Shown one piece after another: positions 41,293-51,310 of a stretch of DNA of 64,000 nucleotides. Under the pieces are notes generated by a model. That model ran no database searches, was not told the origin of the DNA, and saw nothing but the letters and a program-made list of their open reading frames with translations. This stretch comes from Marinobacter pelagius (GTDB taxonomy: Bacteria; Pseudomonadota; Gammaproteobacteria; Pseudomonadales; Oleiphilaceae). Location: positions 558,001 through 622,000 of the forward strand of contig NZ_FOUR01000001.1 of NCBI RefSeq assembly GCF_900114925.1. Direction: 5' to 3'. Each line of letters begins with the position of its first letter. Position 1 is the first letter of the stretch. Made by a program: the position numbers and the translations under genes.

Positions 41293-42432
41293 ATGAATTT
41301 CGCATTCAACGAAGAACAAAACGCGATCCGCGAGGTTGTGGCCCGCTTCAGCGCCGAGGTACTGGCTCCGGGCTATCGCAAACGGGACCGGGAAGGCGTG
41401 ATCGAAAAGGATGTCATCCGCCAGCTTGGCGAGATGGGCCTGCTCGGTGGCGAGCTGCCCGAGGAATTCGGCGGCAGTGGCATGGACTGTGTCACCAGCG
41501 GCCTGATCATCGAGGAAATCTCCAAGGGGGATTTCAACGTTGGCTACATTCCCCTGCTGACGTCCCTGAACGGACAGATCATTGCCAGCCACGCCGCGCC
41601 GGATCTGGCCAAGGAATGGCTGCACGGCATGACCTCCGGCCAGAAGGTGGCCTGTATCGCCCTGACCGAACCCCACGGCGGCTCCGACGCCGCCAACCTG
41701 CGCCTGAAGGCGGAGAAAAAGGGCGACGTCTACGTGCTCAACGGCGAGAAAACCTCCATCTCCATGGCCGACCAGGCCGACGTGGCGGTGGTGTTTGCCC
41801 GCACCGGCACGGTGGAGCAGCGCGCCTCCGGCATCAGCGCGTTTCTGGTGCCCATGGACAGCCCGGGCATCACCACCACCCGGTTCGAGGACAATGGTCA
41901 GCGCGCCATCGGCCGGGGCTCCATCTTCTTCGACAACGTGGAAGTGCCCGCCAGCCACATGATGGGTGACGAAGGCAAGGGCTTCAAACAGGTCATGCAG
42001 GGTTTCGACTACAGCCGCGCGCTGATCGGCCTGCAGTGCCTGGCGGTGGCCCAGCAGTCCCTGGAGGAAACCTGGCAGTGGCTGACCGAGCGCACCGCCT
42101 TTGGCCAGAACCTGTCCGCCTTCCAGGGCCTGACCCATCCGCTGGCGGAATACCAGACCTACGTTCATGCCGCGCGCATGCAGTGCTACCATGCGCTCTG
42201 GCTCAAGGACAACAACCTGCCCCATAACGCCGAAGCCGCCATGAACAAGTGGTGGGGCCCAAAGCTCGCTTTCGATGTGGTTAAACAGTGCCTGCTGGCC
42301 CACGGCCACACTGGCTGGGGCGAAGACCTGCCCTTTGCCCAGCGGTTGCGTGATGTCCTTGGCCTGCAGATTGGTGATGGTACCGCGCAGATCATGAAGA
42401 ACATCATCGCGCGCGAGTACCTCCCCAGGTGA
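41293..42432 (+). CDS. aliB: Cyclohexanecarboxyl-CoA dehydrogenase
   Basis: A 379-residue acyl-CoA dehydrogenase: TEPHGGSDAANL and NGEKTSISMADQADVAVVFA in the FAD-binding middle domain, and HGHTGWGEDLPFAQRLRDVLGLQIGDGTAQIMKNIIAREYL at the C-terminus. It would introduce the double bond giving cyclohex-1-ene-carboxyl-CoA. The catalytic base is in an atypical place, as in AliB-type and other branched-chain enzymes. It starts 24 bases after badI. Confidence 0.85.
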   Translation: MNFAFNEEQNAIREVVARFSAEVLAPGYRKRDREGVIEKDVIRQLGEMGLLGGELPEEFGGSGMDCVTSGLIIEEISKGDFNVGYIPLLTSLNGQIIASHAAPDLAKEWLHGMTSGQKVACIALTEPHGGSDAANLRLKAEKKGDVYVLNGEKTSISMADQADVAVVFARTGTVEQRASGISAFLVPMDSPGITTTRFEDNGQRAIGRGSIFFDNVEVPASHMMGDEGKGFKQVMQGFDYSRALIGLQCLAVAQQSLEETWQWLTERTAFGQNLSAFQGLTHPLAEYQTYVHAARMQCYHALWLKDNNLPHNAEAAMNKWWGPKLAFDVVKQCLLAHGHTGWGEDLPFAQRLRDVLGLQIGDGTAQIMKNIIAREYLPR

Positions 42433-42515
42433 CGCACCCCATGTCCTCCGCGATTCGGGGTGCCGGTGACAGCCTGCCCTGGCCCGAGAGCCCGGGCGGC
42501 ACGACAGGAGCACAG

Positions 42516-43007
42516 ATGATCGTCAACGAATCCGGAGGCGTACCCAACCGACTGTTTTTCCGGCTGTTCCAGACCGGAAACATCCTGCAGCGCCAGGTCC
42601 AGAACGAAATGGGCATCAGCGCTGTGCAGTGGGCGGTGCTGGGGGCGCTGTCACGGGAGGGGTTCGAGGAAGGCACCTCCTTCAACCAGCTCAAGGAATA
42701 CCTGTATGTCAGCCGCCAGAACCTGGACGGCGTGCTCAAACGCATGGAGCGGGATGGCCACGTGGTGAGAATTCCCGATCCTCAGGACCGCCGGGCGCGG
42801 CTGGTGGTGCTCACCGAATCCGGCCGGGCCTTCTGGAACCAGCTGCAGGACACCATCACCGAGTTCTACCGCCAGGCCCTGCTGGGGATGAGCTTCGATG
42901 ACGGCGTCAGCCTGCTGCACCTGCTCAAGAAACTCCAGCAGGACCTGTCCAACGTATCTATGACCTCCGAAGCCGAAACAGCTCCAGAAAAGCCCGGTAG
43001 TCCCTGA
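42516..43007 (+). CDS. badR: MarR family regulator, BadR-like
   Basis: A 163-residue winged-helix protein. DNA-binding helix and wing read LKEYLYVSRQNLDGVLKRMERDGHVVRIPDPQDRRARLVVLTESG. BadR of R. palustris is a MarR-type repressor of the same genes, released by 2-ketocyclohexanecarboxyl-CoA. ATG 42516 has ACAGGAG upstream; the frame is open to 42429. Its end overlaps the convergent pxpC end by 50 bases. Confidence 0.82.
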   Translation: MIVNESGGVPNRLFFRLFQTGNILQRQVQNEMGISAVQWAVLGALSREGFEEGTSFNQLKEYLYVSRQNLDGVLKRMERDGHVVRIPDPQDRRARLVVLTESGRAFWNQLQDTITEFYRQALLGMSFDDGVSLLHLLKKLQQDLSNVSMTSEAETAPEKPGSP

Positions 43008-43920
43008 GTACTTGCCCACTTCCGCGGGCCACGAACTTGACCTCCTGCCCTGGCAGGCACTGGGCCAGCCGGGATGCCGACAGCGGAGACAACGCCCCGA
43101 GCCGCGGGTAGCCGCCGATGGTCTGGCGGTCATTGAGCAGGGCAATGGGCTGGCCATCCGCTGGCACCTGGACGCCGCCCAGGTTGATGCCCTCGGAGAT
43201 CAGCGAGCCGATCCGGCACTGCAGCTTCGGGCCGAGCAAACGTACGCCCATGCGGTCCGCCCGGTCATCCACCCGCCACCAGGTATTGAAGGCATCGTAG
43301 AGGCTGCGGCCGGTGAACTCCCCGATCTGGGCGCCGGGCAGCAGCTCCAGGACCGGCGCTTCCCGGAAATCTTTACGGGCATGGCCCGGCGCCTCGGTCA
43401 TTCCCTCGGCCGTTTTCCCTTCCGGGGTATGAATTGCCAGCCGGTCGCCCTCCGCCAGCTTGCTGCCCCAGCCATCGAAGCCGCCCAACTGTTCGCGACT
43501 GACACAGGCAACGCTGCCCATCACCGGTTCGGCGGCAAAGCCACCCCGAACCGAGAGGTAGGCCCGCAGACCACTTACGGGCGAGGCAAAGATCAGTTTC
43601 TGGCCTTCCTTCCAGGTCACTCGCTGCCATAGGGGCACCGGTTGCTCATCGAGGGTCGCGCCGAGATCGGCGCCGGCGATGGCGATGTCCAGATCCCGTT
43701 CCGCGATCAGTTGCAGCCCGCCAAAGGTGATCTCCAGGCTCGCGGTACCCCAGGGGTTGCCAGCCAGGTAATTGGCCCAGGCCCAGGAGTACAGATCCGC
43801 CGGCCCGCCCTGGGTCACGCCCAGATGGCGCACGCCGAAACGGCCCCGGTCCTGCAGCAGCGCCAGCGGCCCGGCCCGGTGCACCCGGATGGCGGTTTCC
43901 GCCTTGCTTTGTGCTGTCAT
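42958..43920 (-). CDS. pxpC: 5-oxoprolinase subunit C (biotin-dependent carboxyltransferase-like)
   Basis: A 320-residue KipA/allophanate hydrolase subunit 2-like protein: IRVHRAGPLALLQDRGRFGVRHLGVTQGGPADLYSWAWAN opens the domain, LRAYLSVRGGF and GYPRLGALSPLSASRLAQ follow. With PxpA and PxpB it forms the ATP-dependent prokaryotic 5-oxoprolinase that opens 5-oxoproline to glutamate. It overlaps pxpB by 4 bases and is the last gene of the leftward operon. Confidence 0.9.
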   Translation of the reverse strand: MTAQSKAETAIRVHRAGPLALLQDRGRFGVRHLGVTQGGPADLYSWAWANYLAGNPWGTASLEITFGGLQLIAERDLDIAIAGADLGATLDEQPVPLWQRVTWKEGQKLIFASPVSGLRAYLSVRGGFAAEPVMGSVACVSREQLGGFDGWGSKLAEGDRLAIHTPEGKTAEGMTEAPGHARKDFREAPVLELLPGAQIGEFTGRSLYDAFNTWWRVDDRADRMGVRLLGPKLQCRIGSLISEGINLGGVQVPADGQPIALLNDRQTIGGYPRLGALSPLSASRLAQCLPGQEVKFVARGSGQVLRDYRAFLELFRLRRS

Positions 43921-44645
43921 CCCGCCGCCTCCATGGGGGTGGCATCACCGCCCTGGCGTTCGAATTCCTCGCGGCTGACGGAGACAAAGCGTACTTCGTC
44001 TCCCACTCTCAGCAGGCTGAAACCCTCCCGTTCACGGTCAAACAGCCGGGCACTGGTGCGGCCGAGCAGGTTCCAGCCACCAGGGGTGGCCGTGGGGTAG
44101 GCGGCGGTCTGGCGGGCGGCAATGGCGACACTGCCCACCGGCACCTTCTTGCGCGGGGTATCCAGCCTGGGGCATTCCAGTCGTGGATCAATCAGCCCCA
44201 TGAAGGCAAAGCCGGGAGCAAAGCCCAGGGCAAACACGCGGTAGGTTTTGCTGCTGTGGCAGTCGATGACTTGCTCCACGGTCATGCCGGTGTGCTCGGC
44301 GACCCGGCCCAGGTCCGGCCCGACGCTGGGGTCATAGAAAGTCGGCAGTTCGTGGACCTGGCCGGTGCCGAGGTCCTCGTCCGGTTTCAGGTCCGCCAGT
44401 AACCCGGCAATCGTTTGCCGTGCCTCGGCCGGAGACAACCGGACAGGATCGAAGACCACCAGCAGCGTGGTGTAGGACGGCACCAGATCCACCAGCGCGT
44501 CAGCAAACGCCGACTCGCAGTGGCGTGCCAGGGCCGTGATCCAGGGCAGGTTGGCCTCGTCGATCTGCTCGAACAGCCGGACCATCCAGCCATCGAGACC
44601 GGCGGACTCGAGCCGGGGCAAGGCGTTGGCCGGGCTACCGGTCAT
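43917..44645 (-). CDS. pxpB: 5-oxoprolinase subunit B
   Basis: A 242-residue KipI/allophanate hydrolase subunit 1-like protein with the typical [19 protein letters not shown] and [30 protein letters not shown] segments. The second matches the conserved substrate loop of the family. ATG 44645 overlaps the pxpA stop by 4 bases; the longer open frame to 44726 lies inside pxpA and is not used. Confidence 0.9.
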   Translation of the reverse strand: MTGSPANALPRLESAGLDGWMVRLFEQIDEANLPWITALARHCESAFADALVDLVPSYTTLLVVFDPVRLSPAEARQTIAGLLADLKPDEDLGTGQVHELPTFYDPSVGPDLGRVAEHTGMTVEQVIDCHSSKTYRVFALGFAPGFAFMGLIDPRLECPRLDTPRKKVPVGSVAIAARQTAAYPTATPGGWNLLGRTSARLFDREREGFSLLRVGDEVRFVSVSREEFERQGGDATPMEAAG

Positions 44646-45397
44646 GCCCGGTTTCCCAGTGCCAGGATCGCCTCGCGGATCGACTGGATCGCGGCGATGG
44701 AGTCGTTGTTGTCCCCGTGCACGCACAGGGTATCGGCGTTCAACTCGATCTCGCTGCCGTCAATGGCGGTCAGCGGTTCGCCCTTGGCAATCTTCACAGC
44801 CTGCTCCAGGATCTCGTCGGGGTCTTCATGGACTGCCCCGGGTATGCGCCGGGATACCAGACGACCTTCCCCGTCATAGGCACGGTCGGCAAACGCCTCG
44901 AACCACAGCTTGATGCCGTAGCGATCCGCGATTTCCCGGGCCATGGAAGTGTCACAGGAGGCCATGGTCATCAAAGGCAGGTTGCCATCGAAATCCTTGA
45001 CCGCCTTGACCACGGCCTCGAACAGGCCGGGATCCTTGATCATGTCGTTGTAGAGGGCACCGTGGGGTTTCACGTAGTGGATACCCGTGCCCTCGGCCTG
45101 GCAAATGCCGGATAGCGCCCCGATCTGGTACAGCACCAGGTCTTCCACTTCGTCCGGCGAGCAGGCGATGGAGCGGCGGCCAAAACCCACCAGATCCGGG
45201 TAGGACGGATGGGCACCCACCTTCACATCGTGCTGTTTCGCCAGCCGCACCGTGCGCCGGATAACGTGCGGGTCGGAGGCGTGGAAGCCACAGGCCACGT
45301 TGGCCAGATCGACATGGGGCATGACATGCTCGTCCATGCCCATGACCCAGGGGCCAAAGCTTTCCCCCATGTCGGCGTTGATCATCAGAGTTCTCAT
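44642..45397 (-). CDS. pxpA: 5-oxoprolinase subunit A
   Basis: A 251-residue LamB/YcsF family protein: [56 protein letters not shown], and [11 protein letters not shown], which together carry the conserved Asp/His residues of PxpA. It catalyses the ATP-dependent opening with PxpBC. ATG 45397 follows GAGAGGG. It overlaps the upstream membrane gene by 4 bases and pxpB by 4 bases. Confidence 0.93.
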   Translation of the reverse strand: MRTLMINADMGESFGPWVMGMDEHVMPHVDLANVACGFHASDPHVIRRTVRLAKQHDVKVGAHPSYPDLVGFGRRSIACSPDEVEDLVLYQIGALSGICQAEGTGIHYVKPHGALYNDMIKDPGLFEAVVKAVKDFDGNLPLMTMASCDTSMAREIADRYGIKLWFEAFADRAYDGEGRLVSRRIPGAVHEDPDEILEQAVKIAKGEPLTAIDGSEIELNADTLCVHGDNNDSIAAIQSIREAILALGNRA

Positions 45398-46194
45398 TTT
45401 CCCTCTCCCGTCTGCAGTGCGCGATAACGCCACTGGCTGATGACAAAAATACCCAGACTTACCATTATCGAGGCAAGCAGGGAGATGGCAAAGGTGGCCA
45501 TGGGTGGCAAGGTACCCACCATCAGGGCCAGCGCCAAGGCGAAAGCGACCAGACTCAGCATGCCTTTCTGGGCCATGCTGACCGTTGCCCTGGCCACTTC
45601 AGCGCCATAGCGCTCATATAACGTCCAGCCAATGGTGAACAGCCCCACCGGGAACCCCACCAGCATACCGGAAAGCAACGGCCCGGATTTCGCTGCCACG
45701 GTGGTCGCGAGGCTCACCAGAATTCCCGCCAACAGCCCCCGAAACAGCAGATCAAACCACCCGGACCGGGCAACCACCACTGTCTGGCCCAGTTTCAGGG
45801 CCCGGCGTATGGCTTCGGCCGCGAACAGCACCAGAGCGTATACCAGCAAACCACCCCATACCCCACCCGGCAACAGGGAAAACAGCAGGGCCGTCGGTAT
45901 CCAGATCCCGGTCGCCAACGCCAGGCTGGTGTACACGCCGAAACGCCCGGCGGCCACCACAAAGCAGATGGCAAAGATGAGGGTGGCGATCAGGGCATGT
46001 AGCGTCGACAGCGCGGCGGCCTGGAGGAACTCCACAGAGCGCTCCTGAAGCATGAAAAAGTAGCCGGGGCCCAGGATGATGGGTGTCCCTGCCAGTATGC
46101 CCCCAAGCCGCGGGCCCACCTTGCCCACCGCCACTGAAACGCCGATGACCACCAGGGCGGTGGCCACCAGCTTTGCGATCAGAACACTCAGCAT
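45394..46194 (-). CDS. Polytopic membrane protein in oxoprolinase operon
   Basis: A 266-residue protein with about eight membrane helices and two internally similar halves: [22 protein letters not shown] in the first and [22 protein letters not shown] in the second. The G-P-x-L-x-G-x-L-x-G-x-P repeat suggests a duplicated transporter or exporter. No family recognised. It is translationally coupled to the amidase gene (7-base overlap) and to pxpA (4-base overlap), so it belongs to the pathway. Confidence 0.75.
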   Translation of the reverse strand: MLSVLIAKLVATALVVIGVSVAVGKVGPRLGGILAGTPIILGPGYFFMLQERSVEFLQAAALSTLHALIATLIFAICFVVAAGRFGVYTSLALATGIWIPTALLFSLLPGGVWGGLLVYALVLFAAEAIRRALKLGQTVVVARSGWFDLLFRGLLAGILVSLATTVAAKSGPLLSGMLVGFPVGLFTIGWTLYERYGAEVARATVSMAQKGMLSLVAFALALALMVGTLPPMATFAISLLASIMVSLGIFVISQWRYRALQTGEGK

Positions 46195-47561
46195 GCTTCC
46201 CTGAGCGCCTCCTCGATACCCGCCGCGATGGCCAGCAAGCCGGCATCGGTACCATTGCGACCGACCAGCATCAGCCCCGAGGGCAACTCACCCGGCTCGT
46301 GGTTCGGCAGCGTGATGGCACACAGGTCCAGCAGGTTGGCCACCGTGGGATTACGCAGCACCAGCAGGTTCAGACGACCATAATCGTCATCACTGGCAAG
46401 CTCCTCAAAACGCGGCGGTGCAATCGGTACTGTCGGCGCAAGCAGGCCGTCGTAGGCCGCCAGCCACTGGTCAGCCTGTAGCTTGCGGTCAGCCCGGCGC
46501 CGGAGCAGTTCGATGTAATCCGCGGCCCCGAGCTGTGCGCCCCGCTCCATTCGGCTGCGGACTCTCGGATCATAGCGGTCCCCGTGGCAGCGCAACCATT
46601 CCCGGTGGATATGGTAACTCTCCGCGGCGGTGAGGCCACCACCTTCCAAAAGTTCCGGCAGGGTATCCAGCACCGGCACCGCCACTTCCTCGATCCGGGC
46701 GCCGGCGTCGCGAAGCAGTTTCAGGCTCCGGGTGAAGGCATCGGCGACCTCCCGGGAAACGTCGTCCAGCATGTAATTGGCGGGTACCGCGAAGCGCAGC
46801 CCGTCCAGTGGCCGGGGCCTGAGCGGTTGCCACTCCAGTCCGGCCAGCACCGCATCGACCCGGGCACAACAGTCCACGGAACGGGCAATGGGCCCGACCG
46901 AATCCAGGCTGTCCGACAGGGGAAAGGTGCCCCGCCTCGGTATGCGTTGCTGGGACGGCTTGAACCCGACCAGGCCACAGAACGCCGAGGGAATACGGAT
47001 GGAACCACCGGTATCGGTGCCGATGGCCGCAGCGGCCATATCACAGGCAACGGCCACGGCGGCACCCGACGAAGACCCCCCGGGAATCCGGCCCGGGGCC
47101 AGCGGATTGTCCGGGGTACCGTAATGGGGGTTCAGGCCGAGGCCGGAATAGGCAAACTCGGTCATGTTGGTGTGCCCGGTGATCACCGCCCCCGCACGCC
47201 GCAGGCGTGACACTATCAGCGCATCATGCTCGGCGGGGGTGTCCCACCACTGACTTCCGGCGTGGGTCACCTGCCCTGCCACGTCGAACAGTGCCTTGAG
47301 AGCCACGGGAATCCCCGCCAGCTCCCCCACCGGCACCCGCGCCTCGTACAGGTTATCCGCTGCACGCGCCTCGGCGGTCGCGGTCCGGTCAAAACGGGCG
47401 GTATAAACCTGCCGGGCGCGATCATCTCCGGTATCCATGTTGTGCTGACAGGTCTTCAGCAAGTCCGCGGCCTGCCACTGCCCCGTTGCCAGGCCATCCA
47501 GCAGGTCCGCCAGCGTCCCGGCCGGCAATGGCTTGAGATCCTCGGCTTTGAACTGGGTCAT
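46188..47561 (-). CDS. Amidase (amidase signature family)
   Basis: A 457-residue hydrolase with the Ser-cisSer-Lys triad: Lys89 in VALKALFDV, the GGSSSG loop (residues 161-166) and Ser187 in TDTGGSIRIP. It would hydrolyse a carboxamide; the natural substrate is unknown, but the operon suggests an amide related to glutamate or 5-oxoproline. ATG 47561 overlaps the DUF2848 stop by 4 bases. Confidence 0.88.
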   Translation of the reverse strand: MTQFKAEDLKPLPAGTLADLLDGLATGQWQAADLLKTCQHNMDTGDDRARQVYTARFDRTATAEARAADNLYEARVPVGELAGIPVALKALFDVAGQVTHAGSQWWDTPAEHDALIVSRLRRAGAVITGHTNMTEFAYSGLGLNPHYGTPDNPLAPGRIPGGSSSGAAVAVACDMAAAAIGTDTGGSIRIPSAFCGLVGFKPSQQRIPRRGTFPLSDSLDSVGPIARSVDCCARVDAVLAGLEWQPLRPRPLDGLRFAVPANYMLDDVSREVADAFTRSLKLLRDAGARIEEVAVPVLDTLPELLEGGGLTAAESYHIHREWLRCHGDRYDPRVRSRMERGAQLGAADYIELLRRRADRKLQADQWLAAYDGLLAPTVPIAPPRFEELASDDDYGRLNLLVLRNPTVANLLDLCAITLPNHEPGELPSGLMLVGRNGTDAGLLAIAAGIEEALREAC

Positions 47562-48235
47562 TTCACCACCGGCAGCGTCTGAATGTGATAACTGTGTTCC
47601 AGAGTGCGGCTGGTAACCGGATCCCTCAACACCATCCGGAACGCCTGGGCGGGACGGACCCCGCCAATAACCGGCAGGGTGCCGCACAGCATGGCCTGCC
47701 CGGGCGCCAGTTGTGGCTGGTCCAGGCCAAAACGGCGCAGCAATTCCTCCGGATGCAGCAGCCCGGTGACACCGCCCTCCTGGTAACGCACTTCCTCACC
47801 GTCAATGGTGGCGAACGACGCCATCTCCAGTTCATCCCAATGGTCGATCACGTCAGCGAGCCACCACACCTGGTAGCCCACGGGCTTGGCACACACCTGC
47901 TTGGAATGGGCCACCGACCAGGCCTCTGCTTCACGGTCGGTATGGTCGGAACCGATGCCCACCACCGTGCCCCGCTCGGTACCGAGCAGCAGCACCTCCA
48001 CCTCGCCGCTTGAGGCGTTGCCCAGGAACTGGACATTGCCCTCGGTGGTCAGCAGGTCCGCCGATACCCGATAGAACAGGGGGGTACTGGACGGCGGGGA
48101 AACCCCGATCGCCTTCAGCTCCTCGATATGCTCATCGATGGCCGCCTGTTCACGCCCTGCCCATCCGGCAATGATCAGTTCCCGGACGGTGATGTCCAGT
48201 TTTTCACCGGTATCGGCCAGCTGGAATTGTGTCAT
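47558..48235 (-). CDS. DUF2848 family protein
   Basis: A 225-residue protein: VRELIIAGWAGREQAAIDEHIEELKAIGV, PPSSTPLFYRVS, VGIGSDHTDREAEAWSVAHSKQVCAKPVGYQVW. The last segment, with SDHTDRE and SKQVCAKP, is the DUF2848 signature and recalls fumarylacetoacetate hydrolase-like folds. No activity is established. It links the TRAP genes and the amidase in one operon. Confidence 0.85.
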   Translation of the reverse strand: MTQFQLADTGEKLDITVRELIIAGWAGREQAAIDEHIEELKAIGVSPPSSTPLFYRVSADLLTTEGNVQFLGNASSGEVEVLLLGTERGTVVGIGSDHTDREAEAWSVAHSKQVCAKPVGYQVWWLADVIDHWDELEMASFATIDGEEVRYQEGGVTGLLHPEELLRRFGLDQPQLAPGQAMLCGTLPVIGGVRPAQAFRMVLRDPVTSRTLEHSYHIQTLPVVK

Positions 48236-48269
48236 TACGTGTCTCCTGTTGTTGTCAGCCGGTTACTGA

Positions 48270-49553
48270 TCAGTTCAAAAGATCCGGCAGGAACATGGCG
48301 ATGGACGGGAACAGAACCAGCGCCACTGCCATCAGCAGCATCATTGCCACATACGGCATCGCTCCGACCATCACATCGTTGAAAGAACCGCCCTGGCGCA
48401 CCCCCTGGACAACGTAGAGGTTGAGCCCCACCGGCGGGGTAATCAGTGCCATTTCGATCAGCAGGATCAGCAGAATGCCGAACCAGACCGGATCAAAGCC
48501 CATGCCGATGATGATAGGCGCCACAATCGGAATGGTAATAACCATCAGCGACAGGGTCTCGATGAAGAAGCCCAGGATAATGTACAGGGCGATCACCAGC
48601 AGCAGGGTCGAATAGGGACCCAGGCCCGCGGACTCCAGGAACGCCGTCAGCTCCCGGGTGATGCCCGCCGAGGCCAGAACGAAGTTCAGGAAATAGGAGG
48701 CGATAATGATCAGCATGATCATGCCGGTGGTGCGCATGGTGCCCTCAAGGGCTTCCATCACCACGGTCTTGGTCAGCTTGCCCATGGACAGGGCAATCGC
48801 GAAAGCCCCGATGACACCAAGCGACGCCGCCTCGGTGGGCGTGGCCCAGCCGGCGTAGATGGAACCGACCACGATGCCGAACAGCACCAGGACCGGCACC
48901 AGGTGTTTCAGCCCGGCAAACCGTTCGCCCCAGGAGTGATGGGTGCTCGGACCTCCCATCGAAGGCCGCCACAGGCAGATAAGCGCAGTGCCAACCACGA
49001 ACAGCAGTGCCAGCAACAGACCCGGGATCAGGCCGGCGGCGAACAGCTGGGGGATCGAGGTCTCGGTCAGGAAGCCATAGACAATCAGGTTGATGGACGG
49101 CGGAATCATGATGCCCAGGGTGCCGCCGGCGGCAATCGAGCCGGTAAACAGCCGTGGGTCGTAGTTCATTTCCTTGCCCTGGGGAATGGCCACGGTACCG
49201 ATGGTGGCCGCCGTGGCGACACTGGAGCCCGAGGTGGCGGAAAACAGGGTGGCTGTTCCAACGTTGGCGTGCAGCAGACCACCGGGCAGCCACGACAACC
49301 AGCTCTCCAGGGCCCGGTAGGTACCCTTGGCAATCCCCGTACGCACCAGGATTTCACCCAGCAGGATAAACAGTGGAATGGCAATCAGCAGGAAACTGTT
49401 GGACGCCGACCACAACACGTCCCCCATGGCATTGACCAGGGGAAACGGCGAGAAAAATTCATCGAGAAACAGTCCCAGCACGATCAGAGTGGCGGCAACC
49501 GGGACACTCAGCAGCAGAAGGACCAGCAGGACCAGCAGGGTTATCAGAATCAT
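48270..49553 (-). CDS. dctM: TRAP transporter large permease
   Basis: A 427-residue membrane protein of the DctM family with about 12 helices: MGDVLWSASNSFLLIAIPLFILLGEIL, TAATIGTVAIPQGKEMNYD, GGTLGIMIPPSINLIVYGFLTE and LITPPVGLNLYVVQGV are characteristic. It forms the Na+-coupled channel of a TRAP transporter with DctQ and the periplasmic DctP. It overlaps dctQ by one base. Confidence 0.93.
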   Translation of the reverse strand: MILITLLVLLVLLLLSVPVAATLIVLGLFLDEFFSPFPLVNAMGDVLWSASNSFLLIAIPLFILLGEILVRTGIAKGTYRALESWLSWLPGGLLHANVGTATLFSATSGSSVATAATIGTVAIPQGKEMNYDPRLFTGSIAAGGTLGIMIPPSINLIVYGFLTETSIPQLFAAGLIPGLLLALLFVVGTALICLWRPSMGGPSTHHSWGERFAGLKHLVPVLVLFGIVVGSIYAGWATPTEAASLGVIGAFAIALSMGKLTKTVVMEALEGTMRTTGMIMLIIIASYFLNFVLASAGITRELTAFLESAGLGPYSTLLLVIALYIILGFFIETLSLMVITIPIVAPIIIGMGFDPVWFGILLILLIEMALITPPVGLNLYVVQGVRQGGSFNDVMVGAMPYVAMMLLMAVALVLFPSIAMFLPDLLN

Positions 49554-50146
49554 CAGTTGGTTTCCCCTTTCTCATCACTGATCTGTTCATCCAGGGTCGG
49601 ACTACCCGCCAGCCACTGGACCTCATCCACGTGGCCACCGATCACGCCCAGCAGAACCCGAAGCGACATCAACACGACCGCGATGGAAAACCAGACCAGG
49701 CCCAGAAACCAAAGGGCCTGGGGAATCCATACCGGTGTGCCCAGGGGTGTATTGGCCCGGGCACCGCCGCTGAAGGAATGTTCGGTAACGCCAAAGGCAG
49801 CTCCCACCACCAGAACGCAGAACAGGGCCAGGGACAGCAAGGCCACCAGGTCCAGCACGCCACGGACACTGACCGGGAATTTCAGGTACAGCGCATCGAT
49901 CCGGATGTGGGCCTTGCGCATCAGCGTGTAGGCAAACGCCCAACTGGTGCTGATGGCCATGACATACCCGGTGATTTCGGTGGCATGCACGTTCGAACGC
50001 CCGAAAAACTGGCGGGACAGTACCTCGATGGTCACCAGGATCACCGTCAGAAGAATCAGAAGTCCGCCGGCCCGGGCCAGCCAGAGTGACCCGGTACGGA
50101 CGCCCTGAAGAATCCGGTCGAGTCCGGACGTTACCTGTTCCAACAT
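49553..50146 (-). CDS. dctQ: TRAP transporter small permease
   Basis: A 197-residue protein with four membrane helices: ARAGGLLILLTVILVTIEVLSRQFFGRSN and TEITGYVMAISTSWAFAYTLMRKAHIRIDAL follow the DctQ pattern, where the TE and R-x-H-x-R motifs are conserved. It pairs with DctM. It lies between dctP (64-base gap) and dctM (1-base overlap). Confidence 0.92.
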   Translation of the reverse strand: MLEQVTSGLDRILQGVRTGSLWLARAGGLLILLTVILVTIEVLSRQFFGRSNVHATEITGYVMAISTSWAFAYTLMRKAHIRIDALYLKFPVSVRGVLDLVALLSLALFCVLVVGAAFGVTEHSFSGGARANTPLGTPVWIPQALWFLGLVWFSIAVVLMSLRVLLGVIGGHVDEVQWLAGSPTLDEQISDEKGETN

Positions 50147-50210
50147 AGTGTTCTCCGGAACGGGCCGGCAGCTACCGGCCCGTTCTCTGTCTCTGGAAGG
50201 TTAAGCAGGG

Positions 50211-51275
50211 TTACTTGGAGGCCTTGAGACCGCTGACACTGCCAATGGTCTCGTTCCAGCGGTCCACCCAGCGCTGGTCCACCCGGGCGGCCCAGTTCGG
50301 CAGCAGGGTTTCTTCCAGGTGACGGGAGACCTGCTCGAAATCGCTCTCGGTAGCTTCCACCAGAACCATGTCGCCGGGCTCACCACGGGAACACTCACCC
50401 TGCCCGGTCAGGCAGGCAATACCCTCCTTGGTCTCGTCTACTGCGGAAGCCCATACCGGCTGTTCGTAGTTCTCCTTGATTTCTTTCAGCAACCATTCCT
50501 GGGTCTCGGGAGACAGGGATTTCCACTTGTTGCCATTCATGGCGGTGACCACATGGTCCCAGCCACCGACCGGCAGCGGGTACAGATGGGTCGAGACTTC
50601 ATACCAGCCGGAGCTGTAGCCGGAGAGGGAACCGGTGACGGCACAGTCGATAACGCCGCGCTGCAAGGCACCCGGTACTTCGCTGAAGTTCAGGGTGATA
50701 CCTTCCGCACCCAGGGCTTCCAGGAACTCGGCGGTGGTGCGGCCGCTGGCACGAACCTTCTTGCCGGCAAGATCCGACAGGCCACCAATCTCGGTATTAC
50801 AGAACACCACCTGGGACGGGTACGGGGCCACCGCCAGTACCTTGGCACCGTCAAACCGTTCGCTGAAGGCGTCATCCAGAACCGGCCAGTAGGCCTCGGC
50901 GATCTTGCGGGCGGTTTCCACATCCGGCGCGATCATGGGCATGTCCAGCCCCTCAAGTTCCGGCGCGTCCTGGACGGCGTAATCGGCCACCGTGGAGGTA
51001 ACTTCGATGACATTCCGGGCCATCAGGCGATACACCTCGCCGCCTCCCAGGCCCATCTGGTCAAAGGTGGTGACTTCGGTGGATATGTTGCCACCGGAAG
51101 CCTCGGGGATGTGCTTGCTCCAGAACGGCTGCTCGAAGTTCTGGTACAGGGACAGGCTGCTCCAGCTGCCGACGTAGGAAATGCTGGTCTCGTCGATCTC
51201 CTGGGCGGAGGCTTGACCAGCCAGGGCCAGGGTTACGGCAGCGACAGCGGAGGTAAGATGCTTCTTGTTGATCAT
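50211..51275 (-). CDS. dctP: TRAP transporter substrate-binding protein
   Basis: A 354-residue periplasmic protein: signal peptide LTSAVAAVTLALAGQASA, then EIDETSISYVGSWSSLSLYQNFEQPFWSKHIPEASGG. The family Arg that binds a substrate carboxylate is expected in KVRASGRTTAEFLEALGAE. The substrate is probably a carboxylate related to the catabolic genes downstream, such as 5-oxoproline, D-glutamate or an amide, but sequence alone does not tell. Confidence 0.9.
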   Translation of the reverse strand: MINKKHLTSAVAAVTLALAGQASAQEIDETSISYVGSWSSLSLYQNFEQPFWSKHIPEASGGNISTEVTTFDQMGLGGGEVYRLMARNVIEVTSTVADYAVQDAPELEGLDMPMIAPDVETARKIAEAYWPVLDDAFSERFDGAKVLAVAPYPSQVVFCNTEIGGLSDLAGKKVRASGRTTAEFLEALGAEGITLNFSEVPGALQRGVIDCAVTGSLSGYSSGWYEVSTHLYPLPVGGWDHVVTAMNGNKWKSLSPETQEWLLKEIKENYEQPVWASAVDETKEGIACLTGQGECSRGEPGDMVLVEATESDFEQVSRHLEETLLPNWAARVDQRWVDRWNETIGSVSGLKASK

Positions 51276-51310
51276 GGGATGGTTCCTCTTCTCTTTGTTG
51301 TCGTTCGTTT

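Noticed and set aside
40420-42513. 697-codon minus-strand frame opposite badI and aliB
   Set aside because: Complementary-strand artefact in GC-rich coding DNA; the rightward genes are co-linear with a known operon and have proper spacing and ribosome sites.
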